Assembly (NCBI RefSeq): GCF_029278605.1
Contig: NZ_CP119572.1
Span: 744,001-808,000, forward strand
Direction of reading: 5' to 3'
DNA from: Cupriavidus sp. WKF15
GTDB taxonomy: Bacteria; Pseudomonadota; Gammaproteobacteria; Burkholderiales; Burkholderiaceae
DNA length: 64,000 bases
This document shows positions 23,985 to 33,879 of this stretch, piece by piece (position 1 is the first letter of the stretch; every line of letters begins with the position of its first letter). The notes under the pieces are model-generated. The model was not told the origin of the DNA, did not search any database, and saw only the letters and a program-made list of their open reading frames with translations. A program made the position numbers and the translations under genes.

Positions 23985-25004
23985 TCAGCCGATTACGGAT
24001 TCCGGAGCGAGGCGGACAAGCTGCTTGCCGGTGTTCTTGCCGGTAAACAGGCGGTTCAGGGCGGCGGGCGCCTGCTCGATGCCGTCAACGATGTCGACGC
24101 GGTACTTGAGCCGGCCGTCCCTGACCCAGTTCGCCAGGGCTTCCACGGCTTCGTGGAACCGCGAACGGTAGTCGGCAATAAGGAAGCCTTCGATGCGGGC
24201 GCGTTTCATGATGACGTTGCGGAACAGCTTCGGGCTCCACCAGTCACCGCTTGCGTTGTAAGTCGAGATCATCCCGCACAGGGCGATGCGGGCACCCGGA
24301 TTGATCAGAGCCAGCACGGCATCCATGGTCTCGCCGCCCACGTTCTCGAAATCGACGTCGATGCCGTCCGGGCAGGCGTCGCGAAGATCGGCAAGCAGGT
24401 TGCCGCCCTTGTAGTCGACACAGGCATCGAGGCCGAACTCATCCCTGACGAGCTGGCATTTGGCCTGGCCACCCGCGACGCCAACCACCCGGCAGCCGAG
24501 TATCTTGCCGATCTGGCCGGCGATCGAGCCGACGCCACCTGCGGCGGCCGACACCACGATGGTCTCGCCAGCCCTGGGTCTGGCAATGTCGAGCATGCCG
24601 AAATAGGCGGTCATGCCGGAGCTGCCCAGCACGCTCGCATACGCATGCAGGGGCAGGCCATACTCCACCGGGACGCGCCGGGCAGTCCTCGTTACCGAGT
24701 ACTCTTCCCACGCCATGCCGCCTTCGACGATGTCGCCAGGCCTGAAGTCCGGGTGGTGGGACTCGATGACCACGCCCATGGTGACGCCGCGCATCACCTC
24801 GCCCAGCGCCACCGGGGCCATGTACTGGTCGATCTCGCTCATCCAGACGCGGTTGGTCGGCGCCACCATGAGATAGAGGTTGCGCACCAGGATCTCGCCG
24901 TCGCGCGGGCGCGGCAGCGGCGCTTCAACGAGCTGCAGGTCGTTGTCGCCGATATCGCCGACGGGGCGCTGCCTGAGGATCCAGCGCCGGTTCATTGTCT
25001 TCAT
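23985..25004 (-). CDS. NADP-dependent medium-chain reductase (PTGR/CurA-like)
   Basis: A 339-residue zinc-free medium-chain reductase. The substrate domain is residues 1-130. The NADPH-binding Rossmann domain has AAAGGVGSIAGQIGKILGCRVVG, and DVDFENVGGETMDAVL is diagnostic of the leukotriene B4 dehydrogenase / CurA family. Members reduce the C=C bond of alpha,beta-unsaturated ketones or enals. ATG 25004 follows TTGGAGGAGCAAGC. The upstream hydrolase-fold gene ends 75 bases before. Reduction of an enone would fit a degradation route in which the SDRs oxidise an alcohol first; this is inference. Confidence 0.9.
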   Translation of the reverse strand: MKTMNRRWILRQRPVGDIGDNDLQLVEAPLPRPRDGEILVRNLYLMVAPTNRVWMSEIDQYMAPVALGEVMRGVTMGVVIESHHPDFRPGDIVEGGMAWEEYSVTRTARRVPVEYGLPLHAYASVLGSSGMTAYFGMLDIARPRAGETIVVSAAAGGVGSIAGQIGKILGCRVVGVAGGQAKCQLVRDEFGLDACVDYKGGNLLADLRDACPDGIDVDFENVGGETMDAVLALINPGARIALCGMISTYNASGDWWSPKLFRNVIMKRARIEGFLIADYRSRFHEAVEALANWVRDGRLKYRVDIVDGIEQAPAALNRLFTGKNTGKQLVRLAPESVIG

Positions 25005-25079
25005 GCTTGCTCCTCCAAAATTTATGCCTGGTACCGCGTGCGCGGGCCGCACTGCCGGTCGCCGTAACGCGCTCGCTGC

Positions 25080-26357
25080 TCAGTCTTCCAGCGCGCCATA
25101 TACGATGTTGCGCAACAGGGCCCGGTACCCGACGCGCGTCGCCGGGTCGTTCTCCTGAAGCATCAGAATGGCTACCAGCTGCTCTTGCGGATCCGCCCAG
25201 AAATACGTCCCGAGCGCGCCGCCCCAGTAAAAATCGCCGACCGAACCCGGCACCGGGCTCAGGCCCCGCACAGTGCGCACGCCCACTGTCAAGCCATGGC
25301 CCTGGCCGAGATCGGGCAATGGCGCGTTGATGCCGAGCCCTGTGGTCGAGCTGCCATAGCGTGTGGCCGGGGGCAGATGGTTGCCAAGCATCAATTCGAC
25401 GGTCTTCCTGGAGAGCAGGCGCACGCCATCGAGCACACCGCCGCTGAGCAGCATCTGACAGAAGCGCGCGTAGTCGCCGGCCGTGGACAGCAGGCCGGCG
25501 CCGCCGGAATGCCAGCGAGGCGGGTCGTGCTCGTCGTAGTCGAACAGGGCGGTCGATTTGCCGGATGCGCCGGATGGCAGTGCCAGGCCAGCGCCGTCCT
25601 GGCGCTTCAGCCCGAAGGCCGTTGCATGCATGCGCAGCGGCTGTGTCACGCGCTCCGCGACGAAGCGAGCCAGGTCCATGCCCGAGACTATCTCGATGAC
25701 GCGGCCGAGCACGTCGGTGGACATGCCATACTCGAACACCTCGCCCGGCTGGCATTGCAGCGGGATGGCCGCCAGCTTTGCGACCATCTCGGCATTGGTC
25801 TGCCCGGGGTCCATCGTGGCGCTTTCGCGATACTGGCGCTGCACCAGCGAATCGCCGAACTGCCCGTATGTCAGGCCGGACGTGTGCCGGAACAGGTCGT
25901 GGACGGTCATGGCGCGGCGCACCGGTTCGAGCACAAGGCGGCGCCCGCCGGGTTTCCCGTCGGCCGTCTCGACGCCGACCTGAAGGTGCGCGAATTCCGG
26001 GATGTAGCGTTCGACCGGATCGTTCAGGGCCAGTCTTCCTTCTTCCATCAGTATCAGCGCTGCCACGCCAATGACGGGCCGGGTCATCGCAGCAAGGCGA
26101 AAGACGGAGTGGCGCTGCATCGGACGGCGCGGGGTATCCGCATGCTCGAAGCCGAACGCCTCGAACCAGGCGATCCGGCCCTTGCGCGCAACCAGCACGA
26201 CGGCGCCCGGGATCTTGCGACGGTCGATATCTGCATTGAACACCGATGAGATCGACCGCAGCCGCCGCGCGGACAGCCCGACCTCTTCAGGGGTATCAGC
26301 CTGGTCCAGGGCACAGGTCTTGAATGGCAATACTGGCTCCTTCATGTTTCGCGGCAT
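25080..26357 (-). CDS. Beta-lactamase/EstB-fold protein with altered S-x-x-K motif
   Basis: A 425-residue serine-beta-lactamase-fold protein of the EstB type, without a signal peptide. Fold landmarks are present: PGAVVLVARKGRIAWFEAFG, then HSVFRLAAMTRPVIG, the DLFRHTSGLTYG loop, the Tyr segment EYGMSTDVLGRVIE, and the G-G-x stretch near the end. In the motif that should read S-x-x-K the codons at 26079-26090 give A-M-T-R. The nucleophile Ser and general-base Lys are both missing, so esterase or amidase activity of the usual kind is not expected. ATG 26357 is preferred (AAGG 6 bases upstream); ATG 26345 is the alternative. It heads the operon of the reductase, SDR and EthD genes. Boxes of site E lie upstream. 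Confidence 0.85.
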   Translation of the reverse strand: MPRNMKEPVLPFKTCALDQADTPEEVGLSARRLRSISSVFNADIDRRKIPGAVVLVARKGRIAWFEAFGFEHADTPRRPMQRHSVFRLAAMTRPVIGVAALILMEEGRLALNDPVERYIPEFAHLQVGVETADGKPGGRRLVLEPVRRAMTVHDLFRHTSGLTYGQFGDSLVQRQYRESATMDPGQTNAEMVAKLAAIPLQCQPGEVFEYGMSTDVLGRVIEIVSGMDLARFVAERVTQPLRMHATAFGLKRQDGAGLALPSGASGKSTALFDYDEHDPPRWHSGGAGLLSTAGDYARFCQMLLSGGVLDGVRLLSRKTVELMLGNHLPPATRYGSSTTGLGINAPLPDLGQGHGLTVGVRTVRGLSPVPGSVGDFYWGGALGTYFWADPQEQLVAILMLQENDPATRVGYRALLRNIVYGALED

Positions 26358-26419
26358 CAGCGCCTTGCGCCTGCCGTAAGGCATATGTACCGAGTCTAGG
26401 GAAGCAGGCGGCCGGGCGG

Positions 26420-26454
26420 ATGATGGTGCGGGTCTTCGCCGTGACCGCCGGGGA
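26420..26454 (-). promoter_or_regulatory. Paired AraC-type boxes (site E), weaker
   Basis: On the minus strand, TCCCCGGCGGTCAC (26454-26441) and ACCCGCACCATCAT (26433-26420), starts 21 bp apart. The first is nearly identical to the first box of site D; the second matches the best box at about 8 of 14 positions. The pair ends 62 bases before the hydrolase-fold ATG. Confidence 0.45.
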
Positions 26455-26614
26455 CATTGCGTATCCGGGGCACGCACTGTCGACGGGTACCGGCGAAGAG
26501 GGGAGCAACCGGCGAAGGTCGAATGATTGCGGCAGATCGCCGCGATGGCCGTCGGTGGCCGAGTGCGAACTCCGGCAGGAAGGCAACAGCCAGCGCTGCC
26601 GGAGCCGCGGACCG

Positions 26615-27592
26615 TCAGGGCTGGATGTTGTAGGTCTTCACGATGGCGGCATTGCGGTCGTACTCGGTGCGCAAGGCCTGGCCAAGCTGAGCCGGGGTTT
26701 GCGCCGGCACGGTCTCGAAGCCGAGCCCGAGAATCCGCTCCTGCACCTTGGGCGTCGAGGCTGCCTTGTAGACGGCAGCCTGGATTTTCTGGACCACGTC
26801 TGCAGGCACCTTGGACGATACGAACACGCCCGCCCAGTTGTTGAAGTCAATGTCCGGATAGCCCAGCTCGGCAAAGGTCGGGACTTGCGGCAGCAGCGGC
26901 GAACGCTGTTTCGCGGCCAGCGCATAGGCCTGCAGCTTGCCGGCCTTGATCATCGGCAGCGAGGTCACCATGCCGTCGTACATCACCGCGATCTGTCCGC
27001 CCATGACCTGTGTCAGCGCCGGCGGAGAGCCGGCAAAAGGCACGTGCTGCAGATCCATGCCAGCTTTCTGGTTCATGATCAGGCCAGCATAGTGGGCGAC
27101 CGTGCCCGCACTGTATGAAGCAAAACTGAGCTGGCCCGAATGGGCTTTCACATAGCTGATCAGGCTCGGCAGGTCCTTGGGCGGCAGGGCCGTCGACCCG
27201 ACCAGCAGGAGGGTCGACCTGGCCACCGCGGCCACCGGCTTCACATCCTTCATCGGATCGTAGGAGACCTTCATCACATGCGGGATTTCCGTGAGCACAT
27301 TGGTGGTCGACACCAGGATGGTCTGCCCGTCGGCCGGCGCCCCCAGCAACGTGTTCATCGCAATGCCGCCGCCGGCGCCTGGCTTGTTGTCGACCACCAC
27401 GGACTGGCCCAGTTCGGCCGTGAGCGCTTCGGACAGCACGCGTGCCAGCACATCCATGGTGCCGCCGGCAGGCGCTGGGACCAGTACCCGGACCGGCTTG
27501 TTGGTCCATGCCATGGCGACGGGCATGGACAGGGCCAGGACAGCGCAGGCAGCGGCGCGGCGCACGCAGTTCAGGGTAGGGCGGATTGGCAT
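26615..27592 (-). CDS. Bug/TctC-family periplasmic solute-binding protein
   Basis: A 325-residue tripartite-tricarboxylate-type binding protein. It has a signal peptide (AAACAVLALSMPVAMA), then the family pattern KPVRVLVPAPAGGTMDVLARVLSEAL, VVDNKPGAGGGIAMN, and the C-terminal LPQVPTFAELGYPDIDF. It would bind a carboxylated small molecule in the periplasm. No TctA/TctB permease genes are near, which is common for the many orphan Bug proteins of Burkholderiaceae. ATG 27592 follows GGGGAGACATCT. Strong AraC-type boxes (site C) end 91 bases upstream, the same distance as at the SDR gene 17411, so its ligand may be the substrate or inducer of the cluster. Confidence 0.9.
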   Translation of the reverse strand: MPIRPTLNCVRRAAACAVLALSMPVAMAWTNKPVRVLVPAPAGGTMDVLARVLSEALTAELGQSVVVDNKPGAGGGIAMNTLLGAPADGQTILVSTTNVLTEIPHVMKVSYDPMKDVKPVAAVARSTLLLVGSTALPPKDLPSLISYVKAHSGQLSFASYSAGTVAHYAGLIMNQKAGMDLQHVPFAGSPPALTQVMGGQIAVMYDGMVTSLPMIKAGKLQAYALAAKQRSPLLPQVPTFAELGYPDIDFNNWAGVFVSSKVPADVVQKIQAAVYKAASTPKVQERILGLGFETVPAQTPAQLGQALRTEYDRNAAIVKTYNIQP

Positions 27593-27683
27593 AGATGTCT
27601 CCCCGTTATGGGTGTGGTCTCGAAATGGGTGCCATGGACGACGGCAGTCGTGCCAGAAGTATGGGCGGGCGATGCAAAGCGTC

Positions 27684-27718
27684 TTAACATTCAGGGGCAA
27701 ATATTTGACATTTCGGGA
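27684..27718 (-). promoter_or_regulatory. Paired AraC-type boxes (site C), 21-bp spacing
   Basis: On the minus strand, TCCCGAAATGTCAA (27718-27705) and CCCCTGAATGTTAA (27697-27684), starts 21 bp apart. The first box differs from the first box of site A at one position. The pair is oriented toward the Bug gene, 91 bases before its ATG. Confidence 0.75.
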
Positions 27719-27831
27719 CAGTTAGGGAAAGCCCAATGCGGGGATGCCCTCGGGGGCAGTGCGGGAAAACGGGGAAATGCGTCGGGAAATGCGCAGATCG
27801 CGGCGCGACGGCACCGCGGCGGCAAACGGGA

Positions 27832-28809
27832 TCAGATGTCGCGGATGGCTCCGCTGGCGATCCCGGTGCGGAAGAGTCTGAAGGTCTCGCCTACTGCTTC
27901 GCGCAGCGGCGTGCGGGGCAGGGGACCAATCAGGTTCTCCAGCGCGGTCGCGTCGTAGTCTTCGGGAAGCCCGAGCGATGGCCCGGCGAACGTGATCGTT
28001 CCGCGCGCTTCCGGTATGACCGACTCGATCGTCTCGACGACTTCGCCCATGTCTGCGACGCTGCCTTGCATATTGAAGACGTCAGCGCCGCGATAGCCGG
28101 AACGTGCGCACGCGATGAACATGCGCGCAAGGTCGTCGGCATAGTGAATCTGGCTGCGGCCGCTGTATGGAATATGGAAACGACGCGCGAGCGCTGCCGC
28201 CAGGACGGCCTGGGTGGGCGCCGCGGTCAGGCCATAGTCTCTTCCGGCGCCGAAGACTGTTGCCGGGCGAAGGCCGATGCTGGAGACGCCTCTGTCCTGG
28301 TAATACACGCGCGCCATGCCCTCTTCTGCCTGCTTGAACACACCATAGAGGGTCGTCGGATGCCCGCAGGTATGGTGCAGGATGGTTGCATCGCTCGCCG
28401 CGTCGCAGCTGTCGTACACCGCAATCGATGACGCGTACACGATGCCGGCGATCCGCTGGGCGCGCCGCGCCACTGCTTCGAACAGATTCACGCCGCCCAG
28501 CACGTTGACGCGGGCCCCAAGCGGAGGATCGGCCTTGAACCTTGGGTGAATCAGCGCTGCCAGGTGAATCACATGCGTGATGCGATACCTGTCCAGTGTT
28601 GCCTCGAGCAGGCCCAGGTCCGTGATGTCGCCGCGAACCATCTCGACGCGCGACAGATGTGCATCGTCCATCAACAGGCGCAGGCGCCGGACGTCGTTGT
28701 CCGCGTCGAAGGCAACGACCGGCACGCCTTCCTGTACGAGCCGGCGCACCGTCCATGCGCCGATACATCCCAGTGCCCCGGTTACCAGAAATCGCTCAGA
28801 GTTCGCCAT
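27832..28809 (-). CDS. NAD-dependent epimerase/dehydratase (extended SDR)
   Basis: A 325-residue extended SDR with the N-terminal coenzyme motif VTGALGCIGAW (TGxxGxxG) and Asp 35 for NAD. It has HLAALIHP, the active Ser in YASSIAVYDS and the catalytic Tyr/Lys in TTLYGVFK. Named relatives epimerise nucleotide sugars, but others are ketone reductases or 3-beta-hydroxysteroid-type enzymes. No sugar genes are adjacent, so a catabolic reductase role is more likely. It lies in the same direction as the Bug gene (239-bp gap with its own box pair) and has box pair D upstream. ATG 28809 is the only start before the coenzyme motif. Confidence 0.85.
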   Translation of the reverse strand: MANSERFLVTGALGCIGAWTVRRLVQEGVPVVAFDADNDVRRLRLLMDDAHLSRVEMVRGDITDLGLLEATLDRYRITHVIHLAALIHPRFKADPPLGARVNVLGGVNLFEAVARRAQRIAGIVYASSIAVYDSCDAASDATILHHTCGHPTTLYGVFKQAEEGMARVYYQDRGVSSIGLRPATVFGAGRDYGLTAAPTQAVLAAALARRFHIPYSGRSQIHYADDLARMFIACARSGYRGADVFNMQGSVADMGEVVETIESVIPEARGTITFAGPSLGLPEDYDATALENLIGPLPRTPLREAVGETFRLFRTGIASGAIRDI

Positions 28810-28890
28810 CGTTGCCAGTCACCGGTTGCGGGCACCGCCGCGTGCCCGGAATGAACTGTCAACATTCTAGGAAGGCCATCGCCATCGGGA

Positions 28891-28925
28891 TTGACGTGGC
28901 GGGGCGCCGGCGTGACAGCCGGGGA
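28891..28925 (-). promoter_or_regulatory. Paired AraC-type boxes (site D), 21-bp spacing
   Basis: On the minus strand, TCCCCGGCTGTCAC (28925-28912) and CCCCGCCACGTCAA (28904-28891), starts 21 bp apart. The pair ends 81 bases before the extended-SDR ATG. The core GTCA is kept in both boxes. Confidence 0.6.
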
Positions 28926-29065
28926 CATTGCGCGAGGAGTTCAGGCTGGCGCGGGAAGCCGTAAGGGGCCAGGGTTGAGCGAATCTCGCCACCTCGCCAC
29001 CTCGCCTCCGCGTCACCAAAGGCCCCCGACACCCACCAAGGGAAAACCCCCATCAAGTCGCTGTC

Positions 29066-29094
29066 TTGAAATGCCCATACCCCGTCCCTATAAT
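29066..29094 (+). promoter_or_regulatory. groES-groEL promoter (sigma-70 with overlapping sigma-32 features)
   Basis: TTGAAA (29066-29071) and TATAAT (29089-29094) are 17 bp apart, an almost ideal sigma-70 promoter. CTTGAAA at 29065 followed 14 bases later by CCCTATAA also resembles a heat-shock sigma-32 promoter. The -10 box runs directly into the CIRCE operator. Confidence 0.85.
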
Positions 29095-29120
29095 TAGCAC
29101 TCGCTGGGGGTGAGTGCTAA
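29094..29120 (+). promoter_or_regulatory. CIRCE operator (HrcA site)
   Basis: TTAGCACTC (29094-29102), nine bases, GAGTGCTAA (29112-29120): an exact CIRCE inverted repeat. HrcA binding here would block the promoter until heat shock. It lies 92 bases before the groES ATG. Confidence 0.97.
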
Positions 29121-29212
29121 CAGCTCCCTGCGGTACCCGAAATTCCGCGGCCGCCGACTCTGATCGCGGCTCGCTTGTGAATCAAAACTCACTTTTGTAT
29201 CTAGGAGTCCGT

Positions 29213-29503
29213 ATGAATCTGCGTCCTTTGCACGACCGTGTGATCGTGAAGCGTCTGGACAATGAAACCAAGACCGCGTCCGGTATCGTGATTCCCGACA
29301 ACGCCGCCGAGAAGCCGGATCAAGGCGAAGTGCTGGCCGTCGGCCCGGGCAAGAAGGATGACAAGGGCAACAATATCGCCCTCGACGTGAAGGTGGGTGA
29401 CCGTGTGCTGTTCGGCAAGTACGCCGGCCAGGGCGTGAAGGTCGAAGGCCAGGAACTGCTGGTCATGCGCGAAGAAGACATCATGGCTGTCGTGAACAAG
29501 TAA
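29213..29503 (+). CDS. groES: Co-chaperonin GroES (Cpn10)
   Basis: A 96-residue protein, the standard GroES length. It begins [16 protein letters not shown], has the mobile-loop region ([19 protein letters not shown]) and ends DIMAVVNK. It caps the GroEL ring and drives the folding cycle in the cytoplasm. ATG 29213 follows AGGAGTCCGT. groEL starts 46 bases after its stop; the pair is transcribed from the CIRCE-controlled promoter. Confidence 0.99.
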   Translation: MNLRPLHDRVIVKRLDNETKTASGIVIPDNAAEKPDQGEVLAVGPGKKDDKGNNIALDVKVGDRVLFGKYAGQGVKVEGQELLVMREEDIMAVVNK

Positions 29504-29537
29504 TCACTTGTCGACGACACCCACCGCAAAGAATTAG

Positions 29538-31193
<1,656 letters not shown>

Positions 31194-31237
31194 TTTGTGC
31201 CGACCGACTGCCCTGACGGGCAGGCTGTCTGAAGAGA

Positions 31238-31268
31238 CCCCCGCAAGCGCGAGCTTGCGGGGGTTTTT
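31238..31268 (+). terminator. groES-groEL terminator
   Basis: CCCCCGCAAGC (31238-31248), loop GCGA, exact complement (31253-31263) and then five T. A textbook intrinsic terminator. Confidence 0.95.
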
Positions 31269-31680
31269 GCTTTGCGGCCGGCCGATGACATCGGCGCTGT
31301 CGCCAGAGGTATGAATCAGGTCTGCAACATGCGGCAGGCGCGAACGCCCTCGACACGGGCACCTTGGTACGGCGCGGCCGCCCTGCAAGTGTCTCCGCTT
31401 CCACTATCGATGCAGTGGTGCCCGCCAAGCCCTTTGCGAGATGGATGTGCGACCCCGCTGCTTCGCGTTCCCGGGTGCACGTGTTTCATTTCTTCATCGC
31501 CTGCAGGCTGATCGCTTGCCGGCATGTTCCACCATTGGATCGATACCAATTGCGAGTCGCATCGCCAAGAATGCATGTACGTCGGTAGGGCTTGGGCAGG
31601 TTCCCCGGTTGTTTGCACGGATTGCGCTTTCCCACCATCCGCCCGACCGTGCCTATATGATTTTCCAAGGGCGAAGCCAT
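31269..31680. other. Intergenic region before the TadG-like gene
   Basis: A 412-bp region with no supported gene. It should hold the promoter of the TadG/TadE group. TATATGAT near 31652 is a possible -10, but no -35 at the right distance was seen. The TadG reading frame is open through part of it (back to 31441) without family features. Confidence 0.5.
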
Positions 31681-32919
31681 ATGTCCAGGTACGACAACAA
31701 GAAGGAAAGAGGGGTCATTCTTCCGATTGTGGGCCTGACTCTTGCCGTGCTGCTCGGCATGGCAGGCCTGATCATTGACCTTGGGGCCATGTTCGTCGCG
31801 AAGACCGAGCTGCAGTCAGCGGTCGACAGCTGCGCGCTCGCGGCGGCGCAGGAGCTGGATGGCGCCGCGGATGCCCTGACACGCGCGACCAGCGCCGGCC
31901 TGACCGCCGGGAATGCCAACAAGGTCAAATACCAGAAGGCCTCGGCATCGCTGGTCGACACGGATGTCACGTTCAGCGATTCGCTGACCGGAACCTTCAG
32001 TTCGACGTTCGCGCCCGTGGCCAATGCGCGCTACGCCAAGTGCAATCACCTGACCAGCGGGATCGTGGCCTACCTGATCAAGATGGTCGGCGGGCCAAGC
32101 AGCAATGCGGTGGCAGCCGTGGGCGTGGCTACCCGCACCCATGCGCAAAGCACCTGCCCGATTCCCGTCGGGCTGCTCCCCAAGACCGGTGGTACCGCAC
32201 CCGACTATGGCTTCACGGTCGGAGACTGGGTCACGGTACTCTATGACGGGACGACGACCGCCGGCCCGGGAGAGATGGGCTGGTACAACCTGGACGGCTC
32301 GACGAACGCCAACGAAACCAAGAACGAAATGTCGGTCGGCTACTGCAATTCGAAGGTCAACGATACGCTTCGGACGCCTGGCGCAAAGGTTGCTGTCGAT
32401 GACCAGTGGAACAGCCGCTTCGGCATCTACAAGAACAACGGCGACATGCAGGCGATGCGCCCTGACTTTACGGGCTATTCGTACACGAGCAAGAACTGGA
32501 CGAATGGCAGGAACGCATATAACGGCGCTTCGGGCGGCACCGATCCCACTGCCGCCAACTTCAAGGCCAAGCGGCTTTCGTTCGCAAGCTATGGGGATAC
32601 GAGCACCGATGTACAGGTGGGTGACAACATCACTGGCCTGAATATGAAAGGTGGTTACAAGAACCTGGCGGCGCCTGGCAGCACGGGCGACTACGCCAAG
32701 CTCGGGATGAGCCGGCGCCTCGTTATCGTACCGGTGGTTTCGACCGCGTCGAAAGTCGTCGATTTCGCCTGCATGCTCATGCTGCAGCCAATCAGTGGCC
32801 CTACGCTGACGGTGCAGTTCGAATATCTCGGCAACGCTGCAAGCTTCAGCAGTCCTTGCACGACCAACGGCCTGGCCGGCGGCAATTTCGGCCCCATGAT
32901 CCCGGCGCTCGTAGAGTAG
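31681..32919 (+). CDS. TadG-like Tad pilus-associated protein
   Basis: A 412-residue protein. After a charged start it has RGVILPIVGLTLAVLLGMAGLIIDLG, the class III prepilin-like hydrophobic segment of TadG-type proteins, followed by TELQSAVDSCALAAAQEL, the helical continuation diagnostic of the family. The large C-terminal part (about 330 residues, Gly/Ser/Thr-rich, few Cys) faces the periplasm or surface and has no recognised domain. TadG proteins are thought to anchor or assist Flp pilus assembly. ATG 31681 is chosen because the family motif starts 11 residues later. Two TadE-like genes follow at once. Confidence 0.85.
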   Translation: MSRYDNKKERGVILPIVGLTLAVLLGMAGLIIDLGAMFVAKTELQSAVDSCALAAAQELDGAADALTRATSAGLTAGNANKVKYQKASASLVDTDVTFSDSLTGTFSSTFAPVANARYAKCNHLTSGIVAYLIKMVGGPSSNAVAAVGVATRTHAQSTCPIPVGLLPKTGGTAPDYGFTVGDWVTVLYDGTTTAGPGEMGWYNLDGSTNANETKNEMSVGYCNSKVNDTLRTPGAKVAVDDQWNSRFGIYKNNGDMQAMRPDFTGYSYTSKNWTNGRNAYNGASGGTDPTAANFKAKRLSFASYGDTSTDVQVGDNITGLNMKGGYKNLAAPGSTGDYAKLGMSRRLVIVPVVSTASKVVDFACMLMLQPISGPTLTVQFEYLGNAASFSSPCTTNGLAGGNFGPMIPALVE

Positions 32920-32928
32920 GGGAAAGCG

Positions 32929-33420
32929 ATGAAAAAGCGACAGAAAGGCGTGGCGCTCGTCGAGTTCGGCATCACGATCTCGTTGCTGCTGGCGATCTGC
33001 TTTGCGCTCACCGAGTTCGGCCGGGCCATCTATACGTACAACACGCTGACGAAATCGGTGCGCGACGCGGCGCGCTACCTCAGTACGCAGGCGGCGGGCA
33101 GTGCGACGGCGCACGCCATGGCACAGCAGCTGGCCGTCTATGGCACTCCGGTGGTGGGCGCCAGCCAGCCGCCCCTAGTGCCCGGCCTGACGACCGGCAT
33201 GGTCAGCATCTGCGACGCGGCGGATGTGACCTGTACCTCGAACATGGGGCAGGGCAGCAATCCCGCCATCAATACGGTGACGGTCCGGATCTCGGGATAC
33301 ACGTTTACGCCGCTGGTGGACATTCTCGGCTTTACGCGGTTCTACACCGGTGGCAGCAACTCCCTGACGTCCATTTCCTTCAGCGACATCTCAGCCACGA
33401 TGAGGCAGGCATATGAATAG
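32929..33420 (+). CDS. TadE-like pseudopilin
   Basis: A 163-residue TadE-like protein. The prepilin-type site reads QKG^VALVEFGI with Glu at +5, followed by a hydrophobic helix and LTEFGRAIYTYNTLTKSVRDAARYL, the typical TadE continuation. It would be cleaved by the prepilin peptidase at 44462-44968 and serve as a minor component in Tad pilus assembly. It starts 9 bases after the TadG-like stop, with GGGGAAAGCG upstream, and overlaps the next gene by 8 bases, so the three are one operon. Confidence 0.9.
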   Translation: MKKRQKGVALVEFGITISLLLAICFALTEFGRAIYTYNTLTKSVRDAARYLSTQAAGSATAHAMAQQLAVYGTPVVGASQPPLVPGLTTGMVSICDAADVTCTSNMGQGSNPAINTVTVRISGYTFTPLVDILGFTRFYTGGSNSLTSISFSDISATMRQAYE

Positions 33421-33856
33421 ACGGCAGCGAGGTGCGACAGCGGTGGAGTTTGCGCTGGTGGCAGCGATCTTCTTTGCGGTGTTGCTTGGGATCATGGAGT
33501 TCGGGCGCGTACTCTACACCTGGAACTCCGTGGCGGAAGCGACGCGATGGGGAGCGAGGCAGGCTGTCGTGTGCGGACGAGGATCGGGATCGGTGCTCAG
33601 CCGCATGCAGCAGATTGTCCCCAGTCTCTCGGCCAGCAATGTCTCCGTTACCTGGTATGACGCAGGCGGTGTCAGTGCGAGCTGCGACAGCACGTCTTGC
33701 ACAGGGGTTTCGGTCACGGTGACCGGACTGTCCGCGTCTACGATCGCACCGGCGGCCTGGTTCGGAAGATCCGGATTGACCGTGCCGGGATTTGCGACCT
33801 ACCTTCCGCGCGAAATCATGGGACAGGATCCGGGGAGCGGCACAGTCTGCAGCTAG
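33413..33856 (+). CDS. TadE-like pseudopilin, second copy
   Basis: A 147-residue protein with prepilin-type site QRG^ATAVEFAL (Glu at +5), then a transmembrane helix and IMEFGRVLYTWNSVAEATRWGARQA. The C-terminal part has three cysteines (VSASCDSTSCTG and a terminal VCS), which may form a disulfide. It is paralogous to the preceding gene (TadE/TadF pair). It is the last gene before an intrinsic terminator; the main tad operon is on the opposite strand and converges from about 1.1 kb away. Confidence 0.9.
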   Translation: MNRRQRGATAVEFALVAAIFFAVLLGIMEFGRVLYTWNSVAEATRWGARQAVVCGRGSGSVLSRMQQIVPSLSASNVSVTWYDAGGVSASCDSTSCTGVSVTVTGLSASTIAPAAWFGRSGLTVPGFATYLPREIMGQDPGSGTVCS

Positions 33857-33879
33857 TGTCACGCGTCGTCAGAGGCAAT

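Noticed and set aside
28985..29006. CTCGCCAC tandem repeat upstream of groES
   Set aside because: Only two and a half 8-bp units in GC-rich non-coding DNA; no sign of function.
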